DNA of 14,882 nt from Propionibacteriaceae bacterium (GCA_009781325.1 WQYJ01000031.1:1-14882); one strand, 5' to 3'; shown: positions 1 to 6,587, counted from the first letter of the stretch. Notes: generated from the letters alone by a model not told the origin. Numbers and translations: made by a program.

Positions 1-700
1 CAGCACCCGCGTGGGTCATCCCTTGGTTGAAGGCCCATTCGGACTGATCCCAGATCGCGGCAAGTCCGGCACGGAACTTGGTGACGTGATCCGCCGTGAG
101 CGGGGTCCCATGCCCGCAGATCACCGTCATATCTGGCTTAAGAATGGAGTGCAGGCAGTCGAGGGCGGCAACCCACCCATGGATCGAGGTGGCCTCGTCG
201 AACTGCGGCGGACCGGCTTCCACCAGATCACCGACAATGACAACATTGCGGTCAGGAACAGCGATGATGAGATCCGAGGAGGTGTGTGCGTGCCCAAAGT
301 GCGCGATCTCGACGCTCAGATTCCCGAGATCCCTGACAGCAATAACCCCAATCAGTGTTTCTGGGGTTGGAATCGAAAGCAGGGGGATACGCTGTTTCTT
401 CGCCCAAATTGTGTTTTCTCGGCACTGGATGTCAGTGACCAGATTCTCGTGGCCGATAGTGTCAAGATCACTGAATGCCCCTAGACCGAAGGCATGATCC
501 CAATGCCCATGGGTCAAGACAACCACCTCAAGCGGAAGATCCGTGATTTGCTGGATGGCAGCCCGAATCCGCGTACCTTCATCCGGGGAGAACCCAGTAT
601 CCACCAACAGACACCGAGATTCACCCGCAATCACGGTGATCGTGGCTTCTTCCACCGAAAGATTTGCCGTCCAAACCCCATGCAGTTCCTCAAACTCCAT
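1..700 (-). CDS. MBL-fold metallo-hydrolase (C-terminus cut by left window edge)
   Basis: Metallo-beta-lactamase-fold hydrolase; substrate unknown. The visible 233 residues carry the zinc-binding pattern of the fold: H64-G-H66-W-D68-H69 after a hydrophobic strand, H139 in HFGHAHTSSD (the usual third-ligand position), D158 in GDLVEAG and H197 in CGHG. N-terminal strands (ITVIAG, CLLVDTG) fit the standard alpha-beta/beta-alpha fold. Start choice is firm: an in-frame stop lies four codons upstream of the ATG at 700 with no other start between. No Shine-Dalgarno is visible; a TANNNT box (TAGCCT) lies 6 bp upstream, so translation may be leaderless. It follows the TPR gene by 41 bp on the same strand, so it may be the last member of the Hsp90-TPR group or have its own promoter. 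Family sure; substrate (thiol ester, lactam, other) not inferable. Confidence 0.88.
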   Translation of the reverse strand, partial: MEFEELHGVWTANLSVEEATITVIAGESRCLLVDTGFSPDEGTRIRAAIQQITDLPLEVVVLTHGHWDHAFGLGAFSDLDTIGHENLVTDIQCRENTIWAKKQRIPLLSIPTPETLIGVIAVRDLGNLSVEIAHFGHAHTSSDLIIAVPDRNVVIVGDLVEAGPPQFDEATSIHGWVAALDCLHSILKPDMTVICGHGTPLTADHVTKFRAGLAAIWDQSEWAFNQGMTHAGA

Positions 701-741
701 GGTTCTAGGCTACTCGGATAAGCTGAGTTCCGATAGAAGTT

Positions 742-1416
742 TTATATGGCCGCACCAGGTTGGCTCCCGGGAGTGTACGGAGGTGGGCCATGGCCTTCTC
801 CTTCAGGGATTAACACCGTGGTTCCGTCCATGGTCCAGAGCTGATCCCACAGGTGAATGTGTCCAGGTACCTTGTCATCTAAGCGGTGAATCGCCCGTTC
901 TTTCCACTGCATCGCCTCTTCATGACGTCCTTCGCCATCCAAGCGATCGCAGAGCGCTTGCTCAACCTGCCGAGATAACTCATGGAAGCACACACTCTCA
1001 GACTGTTTGACTGCGTCTGTTGATGCCTGAATTGCCTGATCAATGCCTCCGCAAGCGATGAAAACCTCTGCTCGTAGTGTTAAGGCTTCAGCCATATCCA
1101 TCGGGTGATTTCGACCAGCTCTGATTGCTTCGACAAACTCCTCGGCGACTCCCAGCGCTTCCGGTGAGGGTACGAGCAGTCGGGCTAGCCCGGCATAGAG
1201 ACGAAGAGTGGTTCCCTCAATGAAACCATCAAAAGAGTGAAAGTCGCCGAGGGCAAAGAGGTTACAAACACCCTCCCGAAACGCTTCCTCAGCCCCATTG
1301 AGATTACCTTGTTCAAGCAAAGCATGTGCTAGGTCCTCGCAGTACATTGCAGCGCTACCTAAATCACCAGAAGAGTCATACTCCTGGATGAGGTCATGTG
1401 GATCTGCATCATTCAC
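742..1416 (-). CDS. TPR-like protein coupled to the Hsp90-family gene
   Basis: A 224-residue helical protein with tetratricopeptide-like periodicity: helix pairs around residues 18-50 (SAAMYCEDLAHALLEQGN, then a GAEEAFREG helix), 70-95, 105-140 (AEALTLRAEVFIACGG, then IDQAIQAST) and 148-175. The C-terminal ~30 residues are Gly/Pro-rich and probably disordered. No catalytic motif or signal peptide, so probably a cytosolic adaptor. Its ATG overlaps the stop of the upstream Hsp90-like gene (ATGA, 1413-1416), implying translational coupling. In actinobacteria an HSP90-family gene followed by a TPR gene is a familiar arrangement as I recall it; a co-chaperone or client-adaptor role is inference. 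The repeat assignment is by eye and moderately sure. Confidence 0.75.
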   Translation of the reverse strand: MNDADPHDLIQEYDSSGDLGSAAMYCEDLAHALLEQGNLNGAEEAFREGVCNLFALGDFHSFDGFIEGTTLRLYAGLARLLVPSPEALGVAEEFVEAIRAGRNHPMDMAEALTLRAEVFIACGGIDQAIQASTDAVKQSESVCFHELSRQVEQALCDRLDGEGRHEEAMQWKERAIHRLDDKVPGHIHLWDQLWTMDGTTVLIPEGEGHGPPPYTPGSQPGAAI

Positions 1417-3167
1417 TGTGCATCTCCTAGTAAATCATGCTCACTCACCCTGGCTGCAGCAAGGATGAGATCATCAAGACAGGTGGACAACAACTGTCGG
1501 TCTGATTGTTCATCGTATTGCCCAGCCATTCGCGCTGAGACTAGGAGCATTTGTATTGCACGAGAGAAAATGACATCGTCTGCGGTCGCTGTTAGCGCAC
1601 GGATAACCCTATTTCCCCAGTTGAGAATGAGCTTGCCTGGTTGGTTCTCACCTGGTTGGAGTACATACACAGCGGGTTGATTGACATCAGGGAGAAGACG
1701 CGTGTCAACAATTGAATCCAGGCTGCTTAGTGCCGTGTTGACTCGTGACTCGAAAGCGATGACATCATTAATGTCATCCACACTGGGAGAGAGTAAGTCA
1801 TCGATTTCTGTTGACGGAAGAACACGCATTACTCGTGCGCTAGGGAAAGCAGAAGGAATCGTTTCGATAACCAGGGCATCGTATGCGTAACCGGCATTCA
1901 CGATAATTCGACCTTCAGGGGTGAAGGCAGCGATTCGTCGGAAGTCATCGACATCACTTGCGTACAACACAGTGGAGGACTGCTCAACAATCTCAGAGAT
2001 TTGCATACGTCCCTGGCTGGTCTCCATGATCATGTGAGGCACGATGATCGAAGCTAATTCAGGAACTGCATTGACAGTTCTCTTTATGGGTGAATTATGA
2101 GCATGAACGAAAGCCTGGAATCGCTCTGGAGACTCCTCTGATAAGTCGATCAGCCATTTCTGGAGGACCGTGGCGATCTCTCGTTGTGTCTGAAGCAATG
2201 CTGAATCCTCGACGAGTGCTTCTCGGGAAGCAGTCGGGTTTAACCCAGTCGAGTTAACCACAGCCCATGTAAAGAAGCCCCAGGAAGGCATGAGGGTAAA
2301 ATCTGACTCGCAAACAAGCATATTGTTAATGTAGATCCGACTTCCGCGCCCGCGAAAAGGTGGCTTAGTGGAGTTTGTAACATAGAGAACACCTCTGGTT
2401 CCCGTGCTCCGAATGTCGAGTTCGATTGCATCAAAGTGTGAGCCAACCGCTCGGCCCCCGTACTGCACATTGCCGGTCCCGACTTTGACTGACTTTCGGT
2501 GGCCCTCAAAGCTGGCAAAGGGGAAGTCATGAGTCACGGTTGTCAACCCGGTAGGAGTGTCAATGACAATGTCGGCTTTGAGGAACTCGCCATACTTTCG
2601 AGCCAGTGCACACACGCGCTCAGACCGTAGCCAGCCAACGGTCTCGGGGCGGGGGCGTAAGCTCACTGTGGTGCCAACAGGCAACTCCTGTTCGAGTTCA
2701 CTGACCTGATAGGTCCCATCTGAGAATCCAACCCAACGGATGGACGGCCCACCGCGTGCTGACCGAGACAGAACGGTGATTTCATCTGCGACAAGGAAGC
2801 ATGACAACAAACCGATTCCAAACTGACCGATGTAATTGCCCCTGAATGACGAAATGTCCTCGTTTTTCGAACTAGCACCCACTGTTGAGAGGAGTTGTTC
2901 GACCTCTTCCAAGGTGATACCTATTCCGGAATCTCGGATGGAAAACTCCTGTGCGGGCGAGTCAGGGGAGGATACGGCAAAGGGAGAGATGAAGATCTCA
3001 TGGGAAGCTCCTGCTCCAATAAAAGCCTCGGATGCTGTGATTGCATCCATTGCATTTTGTAATAGCTCGCGGATGTAAACACCGGGTGATGAATACAGGT
3101 TTTTGCTCAGGAGCGCGATGACTCCACCCAGGTCAACCTGGAATTTCTTCGTTTGAGTGCTTTTCAT
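1413..3167 (-). CDS. HSP90 family protein (divergent, actinobacterial type)
   Basis: Hsp90-like ATP-dependent chaperone of the GHKL ATPase superfamily, 584 residues. Bergerat-fold motifs near the N-terminus: motif I in ELLQNAMDA (E34, N38, D41), motif II in IRDSGIGI (D79, G81, G83), the ATP lid with STVGASSKN (94-102) and the glycine motif YIGQFGIGLLS (112-122). The middle domain is recognisable (residues about 200-340, including GVLYVTNSTKPPFRGRG and a YINNMLVCE segment); the C-terminal ~200 residues are divergent from canonical HtpG, and the protein is a little shorter. Start: an upstream in-frame ATG exists at 3185, but the ATG at 3167 gives the family-like N-terminus (MKST...FQVDLGG) and has GGAG just upstream, so I prefer it. 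First gene of a likely operon with the overlapping TPR gene. Not called htpG because it looks like the separate actinobacterial HSP90-family branch. Confidence 0.9.
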   Translation of the reverse strand: MKSTQTKKFQVDLGGVIALLSKNLYSSPGVYIRELLQNAMDAITASEAFIGAGASHEIFISPFAVSSPDSPAQEFSIRDSGIGITLEEVEQLLSTVGASSKNEDISSFRGNYIGQFGIGLLSCFLVADEITVLSRSARGGPSIRWVGFSDGTYQVSELEQELPVGTTVSLRPRPETVGWLRSERVCALARKYGEFLKADIVIDTPTGLTTVTHDFPFASFEGHRKSVKVGTGNVQYGGRAVGSHFDAIELDIRSTGTRGVLYVTNSTKPPFRGRGSRIYINNMLVCESDFTLMPSWGFFTWAVVNSTGLNPTASREALVEDSALLQTQREIATVLQKWLIDLSEESPERFQAFVHAHNSPIKRTVNAVPELASIIVPHMIMETSQGRMQISEIVEQSSTVLYASDVDDFRRIAAFTPEGRIIVNAGYAYDALVIETIPSAFPSARVMRVLPSTEIDDLLSPSVDDINDVIAFESRVNTALSSLDSIVDTRLLPDVNQPAVYVLQPGENQPGKLILNWGNRVIRALTATADDVIFSRAIQMLLVSARMAGQYDEQSDRQLLSTCLDDLILAAARVSEHDLLGDAQ

Positions 3168-3423
3168 GTTCTCCGCACCTCCCATATTCGACGATTCTTA
3201 CCTCACTTCGAGTGTGTCACTGCCTCCAGACAGTTTTCGTCCATGAATGTGCGTTATCACGACAGGGATCGTACAGAGGTTCGAAACAGAGAGACTAATC
3301 ACCTGTGGCTAGACGAGAGAGACCTGGGGCCCGCTTACTTTGTCGAGGCGAAGGAAGCATAGATCTTGGGTGATAACAGGAACTTGGAATGCAAGGACAG
3401 TTGCATCAATCTTGAGAGCGGTT
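3168..3423. other. intergenic region, no convincing gene
   Basis: 256 bp between the Hsp90-like gene and the 3' end of the HEAT-repeat gene. It should hold the promoter of the Hsp90 operon. On the minus strand a GTGACA hexamer followed about 14-15 bp later by TAAGAAT is a weak candidate, with a small palindrome (CACT-TCG-AGTG on the plus strand) between. I see neither a CIRCE element nor a HAIR-type HspR operator, so classical heat-shock repressor control is not supported. A plus-strand reading frame crossing here has no recognisable product and overlaps the Hsp90 start. Confidence 0.4.
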
Positions 3424-4083
3424 TCAGTCTAGGCCATCTTCTCCAATGGTGTCTCCAGCAAAACGGATAGAAGCCCAGGCCTCGGCATCCATTTGGTTTT
3501 CCAGAATGAGTTCCACCTGCTCAGATGTGAAGGTTGTGGGTCGCGGATCAATGTCTCCAAGATGGCTAATTGCTTGCTCAAGGCTGGGGAGCAGTTGATT
3601 AGGGGAGGTGGGAAGCATCGATTCCAATTGTGGAATCACGCCTGGATCGCCGAGGATTTCTAGAGCCTGTAGGACTTTGCGGAAGTCGGGCCACAGGGTG
3701 TAGCGCTGGAGATTAGGGAGTAGATCGACGATTGGCTGGATTGAGTCAGTATCGTGCAGGTGGGCGAGGGTGAGGGCTGCCGCTGCTCGGATTCTTGGTT
3801 CCCATGCTCTCAGGGTTTCTCGAAGGGCTTGAAGGACTTCGGGGGAATCGTTGTAGACAGCGGCTTTGATTGCTTCTTCTCGTGGTTGGTTCCAGTGGTG
3901 CCAGATGGTGCAGTGAATCCAATGTACGAGGATCTCGGTGTCTACGCGTAGCTGTCGTTGAGTTGCTTCTCTCAGCCCGGCGGACAAGTCGCGGGACTGC
4001 CTTTGCCAGAACGGTTCGACATTCTTTCGCAGCGCGATGAAATCCAGGACCTCACGGTCAGAAATTCCAGGCATCAACGACAT
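3424..4083 (-). CDS. HEAT-repeat domain protein
   Basis: A 219-residue protein with HEAT-type helical repeats in the centre: residues about 70-110 (REEAIKAAVYNDSPEVLQALRE and WEPRIRAAAALTLAHL), 111-150 (DSIQPIVDLLPNLQ) and 150-185 (LEILGDPGVIPQLESML, HLGDIDPRP). The N-terminal 60 residues are Trp- and Arg-rich helices; the C-terminus is acidic. No catalytic motif, membrane segment or signal peptide, so a cytosolic scaffold is likely; its partner is unknown. No Shine-Dalgarno precedes the ATG at 4083; TATAGA ends 8 bp upstream, suggesting a leaderless transcript. It lies 256 bp upstream of the Hsp90-like gene on the same strand, probably a separate unit. HEAT assignment is good; function open. 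Confidence 0.75.
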   Translation of the reverse strand: MSLMPGISDREVLDFIALRKNVEPFWQRQSRDLSAGLREATQRQLRVDTEILVHWIHCTIWHHWNQPREEAIKAAVYNDSPEVLQALRETLRAWEPRIRAAAALTLAHLHDTDSIQPIVDLLPNLQRYTLWPDFRKVLQALEILGDPGVIPQLESMLPTSPNQLLPSLEQAISHLGDIDPRPTTFTSEQVELILENQMDAEAWASIRFAGDTIGEDGLD

Positions 4084-4091
4084 GGGGCCAG

Positions 4092-4097
4092 TCTATA
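4092..4097 (-). promoter_or_regulatory. candidate -10 box for the HEAT-repeat gene (leaderless)
   Basis: TATAGA on the minus strand, followed by CTGGCCCC and the ATG. With initiation about 7 bp downstream of the box, the transcript would begin within one or two bases of the start codon, agreeing with the lack of a Shine-Dalgarno. No good -35 box is visible. Confidence 0.4.
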
Positions 4098-4170
4098 GAG
4101 TGGGTGCGACAAAAAGATGCCATGATGAGCTGCTTTCTGCTCTTACAAGGTAATATGCAACTCATTGCGC

Positions 4171-4221
4171 GATTCGGGGTATTCCTTCGCTTTGCTCGGT
4201 CAACCCATGCCTTGGCCTCGG
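4171..4221 (+). repeat. 51-bp direct repeat, left copy
   Basis: This 51-bp segment, beginning GATTCGGGGT and ending GGCCTCGG, recurs at 6369-6419 in the same orientation with three mismatches (offsets 11, 19 and 45). The two copies bracket the PIN/antitoxin locus. It could be a relic of an attachment site, a duplication made on insertion, or a dispersed genomic repeat; the sequence alone does not separate these. Confidence 0.85.
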
Positions 4222-4240
4222 CAATGTGATGCTCACATTG
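4222..4240. repeat. 8-bp perfect inverted repeat next to the direct repeat
   Basis: CAATGTGA-TGC-TCACATTG is a perfect 8-bp inverted repeat with a 3-bp centre, starting one base after the left 51-bp repeat. It resembles a regulator binding site (TGTGA/TCACA half-sites) but the 3-bp centre does not match the 6-bp spacing of CRP sites, and no T-tract makes it a terminator. It has no counterpart beside the right repeat copy. Confidence 0.5.
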
Positions 4241-4271
4241 TCGGCTCTTTGTCGAGATGGCTAACTACCTC

Positions 4272-4502
4272 TCACTCGAAACTCAGAGAAAGTGAACGTA
4301 CTGACACTTTGCGTCGTGCGCTCATGGCCTGCGCATCCTGGGAAGGGCCGACAGCTACGAAATTGGAGGCTTGCAGGGCATCGTTGGGTATTGAGCGATC
4401 CAGGCAGGAGAGGATGTCCAGATCCAGGAAGGCGGCCATAGTGGAGGCCTATCGATCTGGGCAGGTACGGGTTCGTAAAACGTTGGCACACGCTAGTAGC
4501 TA
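4272..4502 (-). pseudogene. possible decayed phage portal C-terminus beyond the PIN-fusion stop
   Basis: Reading past the stop codon of the PIN-fusion gene (TGA immediately followed by TAG) in the same minus-strand frame gives RTRTCPDR, another stop, then an open stretch from the ATG at 4439 to a TGA at 4272-4274 (55 residues, starting MAAFLDLDILS and containing QAMSARRKVS). This resembles the region of actinophage portals where a 'RPDR...A..A.DRGILS' pattern follows the conserved DTS-type segment. I read it as a remnant of the portal C-terminus with in-frame nonsense codons and perhaps a short insertion. The similarity is weak and recalled rather than searched; the alternative is simple non-coding sequence. 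Confidence 0.3.
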
Positions 4503-5873
4503 TCAGCGGAGGTTCAAGACGTACTGGATTCGGTAGCGCCCTTTGATGCCTAGCTTGGTCAAGCGGGGTTTCAGATAACGTTCGGTCAAACCACGACATA
4601 GAGGGTCGAGAATCGGTGAAACCATGAGACCATGGATTGCCTCTTTCGGGATTTCTTGAACTGGCTCGCCGCGCAGTAGGGGGACTGGTAGTCCAAGGCT
4701 AGCTGCCAGGCGATTGACATAATGATCACGAAGCTGCTGCACTTCGGCACCGATTAGATCCGCACTGGCCATGATTTCAAGAGACTGCAACGACGCTCGA
4801 ATTGAGCAGTCAGCAAGAATGGCATCGCGCGGATGGCGATTCCACAGCCGAATCGACATTGGGCTAGCTACGAACTTTGTTTGTTCTCCGGTTTCGACAT
4901 CGACAGTGATTAGTTGCTCCGAGTGGTCGTACGCTGTGAATGCTTTCCACAACTGCCACTGTGAGCCACTTTTCACGTCCGGCGTTGTTTTACGTTGCAC
5001 AAGATATGTCTCGCCCCATAGAAGCATGTTTTGTGCCGCATCATTAAGGAACTGGTATTCGTCCGTCTCGGATTCAAACAGGTCATGCAAGAGTTCAATG
5101 GCCCGAAGATCAGATTCCTTCAGGGGGTCTGCTTTTTGCCAATCCTGCCTATCGGATTGTCGCTCGACCACCAAGCCGATTGTGCTAGTCCAGCCAGAGA
5201 CCCAATCGACAGCACGGCGCAACTCTTCGATGAAGTGATAGTACATCCATAGGCGTTGCTGCCAATGTGGCGCGCGAAGGGCGCTGAGCAGCGCGTCGGT
5301 GACCTTCGAGTGCGGTGCCCGAAGGGCGTTTCGCAGCGCGTCGGTAGCTTTCCGCCCAACGACCGCTTCCAAGGTAGTAAGGATTTCAGCTTCTGTTTTG
5401 GGGGACATGCGGACGGTCTTCGCGTGGGCTGCCCGCATCTGGTCCGGGAACTGATGAGCCAAGCGAAGGAGTAGTCCAGCTGAGTCAATCAGTTCGATAC
5501 CGTGCTCAGCCATCCACTCGCGGGGAAAGTGTCGGGTGTTTTCGGTCAGCAGAATATCGGCGTGTGCCGATAGTGTTGCTGCAAGAACGTGCCGATCTTT
5601 GGCGTCCATCTCCACCTTGTCGACCCTGGCTTGATCCTCAGGTTCCACGACAACGAGGGGGTACTCGATGAAGTTGTTCATTAATGCTTCGAGTCGATCA
5701 GTGGCGTCTTTAGACAGACCTACCTTTGCACGTAGAGCACGTGACATCTCGTCGAGTATCTGCTGACTCCAGTGAATCTCGATGACGCCTTCATCTGCGG
5801 CATACAGGAAATAGTCGCGCAGGGTACGGGAGTACAAGATGTTTGCGTCAGCAACAATGATTGAGATGGTCAA
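4503..5873 (-). CDS. PIN-domain toxin with phage portal-like C-terminal extension
   Basis: 456 residues. Residues 1-150 are a PIN-domain ribonuclease (PIN_3/VapC-like, probably cleaving RNA with Mg2+): VADANILYSRTLRD (D9), LDEMSRAL (E42), DAKDRHVLAA (D90, D93) and LLTENTRHFP. Such toxins usually end near 190 residues. Here the frame continues through a 15-residue tandem duplication (176-205) into about 250 residues resembling actinobacteriophage portals: WQQRLWMYYHFIEELRRAV (204-222), IRLWNRHPRDAILADCSIRA (341-360), VNRLAASLGLPVPLL (386-400) and a C-terminal LTERYLKP (429-436) block. The portal-like part is shorter than a true portal; the stretch between LEIMAS and VNRLAA looks internally deleted. 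The start overlaps the antitoxin stop (5870-5873, ATGA), typical of a toxin-antitoxin operon. PIN is firm; portal origin is inference from remembered family patterns. The toxin may be active, modified or inactivated by the extension. Confidence 0.85.
   Translation of the reverse strand: MTISIIVADANILYSRTLRDYFLYAADEGVIEIHWSQQILDEMSRALRAKVGLSKDATDRLEALMNNFIEYPLVVVEPEDQARVDKVEMDAKDRHVLAATLSAHADILLTENTRHFPREWMAEHGIELIDSAGLLLRLAHQFPDQMRAAHAKTVRMSPKTEAEILTTLEAVVGRKATDALRNALRAPHSKVTDALLSALRAPHWQQRLWMYYHFIEELRRAVDWVSGWTSTIGLVVERQSDRQDWQKADPLKESDLRAIELLHDLFESETDEYQFLNDAAQNMLLWGETYLVQRKTTPDVKSGSQWQLWKAFTAYDHSEQLITVDVETGEQTKFVASPMSIRLWNRHPRDAILADCSIRASLQSLEIMASADLIGAEVQQLRDHYVNRLAASLGLPVPLLRGEPVQEIPKEAIHGLMVSPILDPLCRGLTERYLKPRLTKLGIKGRYRIQYVLNLR
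5259..5348 (-). repeat. 45-bp in-frame tandem duplication (two copies)
   Basis: Residues 176-190 (ATDALRNALRAPHSK) and 191-205 (VTDALLSALRAPHWQ) of the PIN-fusion protein are an imperfect 15-residue direct repeat, with nucleotide blocks (GAAGGGCG...GCAGCGCGTCGGT) 45 bp apart. It lies at the boundary between the PIN toxin and the portal-like extension, where it may mark the joining event or form a linker helix. Confidence 0.85.
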
Positions 5874-6256
5874 TCGAGCAGACCGATCTCGTTGGAAAAC
5901 TCTGCAAGCGCTCGTGCCGCTTGGTCGCGGCGAGCCCGCCGGTCACGTTGGTAGTTGCTGAGAGTTTGGGCGGGGATACGATGGTGGGTTCCGACCATGA
6001 CGTGGGCCAACTCGCCGGAGTCGACGAGCTTCATCAGTGTTGGACGTGATACTCCCAGCATGGCTGCGGCCTCGGTGGTGGTGAAGGTTTCCTTGATTGG
6101 CACCACTACTGCACCGGTGGTTAGTTCGGCGTCTAGCAGGGCGAGCACTTTCTCTGCGCTTGTGCGCGGTAAGTCGAGCGTGATACTCACTCGCCCCGTG
6201 GAGTGCGCGAGGGCGGCACGGAGTTCTTGTACGTCGTGGGTAAGAACATCGGACAT
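5870..6256 (-). CDS. excisionase/MerR-like HTH antitoxin of the PIN toxin
   Basis: A 128-residue DNA-binding protein. Residues 58-105 form a helix-turn-helix of the excisionase/MerR-like family (TFTTTEAAAMLGVSRPTLMK, then GELAHVMVGTHHRIPAQTL), which normally binds its own promoter. The N-terminal 50 residues (SITLDLPRTSAEKVLALLDA) form a small sheet/helix segment, and the C-terminal RRARRDQAARALAEF helix followed by EIGLLD is the likely toxin-neutralising part. A TTG in frame lies upstream (6268), but the ATG at 6256 is preceded by GGAGGT with 4 bases spacing, so that start is preferred. The stop overlaps the toxin start, so the two are co-translated. Gene order (HTH antitoxin, then PIN_3 toxin) is common in actinobacteria. 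Confident in the family; the antitoxin role is inferred from the pairing. Confidence 0.85.
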   Translation of the reverse strand: MSDVLTHDVQELRAALAHSTGRVSITLDLPRTSAEKVLALLDAELTTGAVVVPIKETFTTTEAAAMLGVSRPTLMKLVDSGELAHVMVGTHHRIPAQTLSNYQRDRRARRDQAARALAEFSNEIGLLD

Positions 6257-6260
6257 GATT

Positions 6261-6266
6261 ACCTCC
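6261..6266 (-). promoter_or_regulatory. ribosome binding site deciding the antitoxin start
   Basis: GGAGGT on the minus strand with AATC before the ATG at 6256. The strong match selects this ATG over the TTG four codons upstream, which would place the Shine-Dalgarno inside the gene. Confidence 0.75.
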
Positions 6267-6269
6267 AAT

Positions 6270-6305
6270 TGAAGTAACTGAAGCTGAATGAAGTAAGTGT
6301 AGCAG
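6270..6305 (-). promoter_or_regulatory. candidate promoter/operator with 20-bp-spaced direct repeats
   Basis: On the plus strand TGAAGTAA occurs at 6270-6277 and 6290-6297, exactly 20 bp (two helical turns) apart, inside a longer imperfect 16-bp repeat (13/16). On the minus strand TACACT (6301-6296) is a plausible -10 box overlapping the upstream repeat; a weak GCGACA (6326-6321) might be the -35. The layout suits autoregulation by the HTH antitoxin, which is inference. A 6-bp inverted repeat, CGCTCA/TGAGCG, lies further upstream (6324-6343). Confidence 0.4.
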
Positions 6306-6368
6306 ATCAGTGCTTGGCTCTGTCGCTCATAAGGTGGTGAGCGTATCTTGCGTCAGCCCGTTCCGGCT

Positions 6369-6419
6369 GATTCGGGGTGTTCCTTCACTTTGCTCGGTCA
6401 ACCCATGCCTTGCCCTCGG
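6369..6419 (+). repeat. 51-bp direct repeat, right copy
   Basis: Right copy of the repeat at 4171-4221 (48/51 identical, same orientation). It ends 10 bp before the 3' end of tRNA-His. A small hairpin (TCAGCC/GGCTGA, 6353-6370) abuts its left end and is absent from the other copy. The tRNA-adjacent location suggests, but does not prove, an old integration site. Confidence 0.85.
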
Positions 6420-6429
6420 GCTTCATTTG

Positions 6430-6503
6430 GGTGGCTAACCGGACTTGAACCGGCGACCCTCAGAACCACAATCTGACGCTCTACCAACTGAGCTATAGCC
6501 ACC
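6430..6503 (-). tRNA. tRNA-His (GTG anticodon)
   Basis: On the minus strand a full cloverleaf: acceptor stem GTGGCTA/TAGCCAC, D-arm GCTCAGTTGGTAGAGC, anticodon stem TCAGA/TCTGA around the loop TTGTGGT (anticodon GTG), and T-arm GCCGGTTCAAGTCCGGT. The extra 5' G (6503) faces C73 (6430), the G-1:C73 identity pair of tRNA-His. CCA is not encoded. It lies just downstream of orn on the same strand, an arrangement familiar from other actinobacteria. Confidence 0.97.
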
Positions 6504-6587
6504 ATGACACCACTAGAGTGCCGGAGAAACATTGTACGCGATCGGGATCGTTTCTAAGAAATCACTTGCCGAGTGACTTGCCGGTCG

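Noticed and set aside
11..1010. Plus-strand open frames over the MBL hydrolase and TPR genes
   Set aside because: They lie antisense to genes with clear family motifs and have no recognisable content or ribosome binding sites.
3153..3362. Plus-strand 69-codon frame between the Hsp90 and HEAT genes
   Set aside because: It overlaps the Hsp90 start, has no family signature and its composition is not gene-like.
4222..4240. CRP binding site
   Set aside because: Half-sites TGTGA and TCACA are present, but the spacing is 3 bp rather than the 6 bp required by the CRP consensus.
4165..4536. Plus-strand 123-codon frame with an HTH-like stretch (RKAAIVEAYRSGQ)
   Set aside because: It begins just before the 51-bp repeat, overlaps the end of the PIN-fusion gene and has no Shine-Dalgarno. 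The resemblance to a recombinase-type helix-turn-helix is too short to support a gene.
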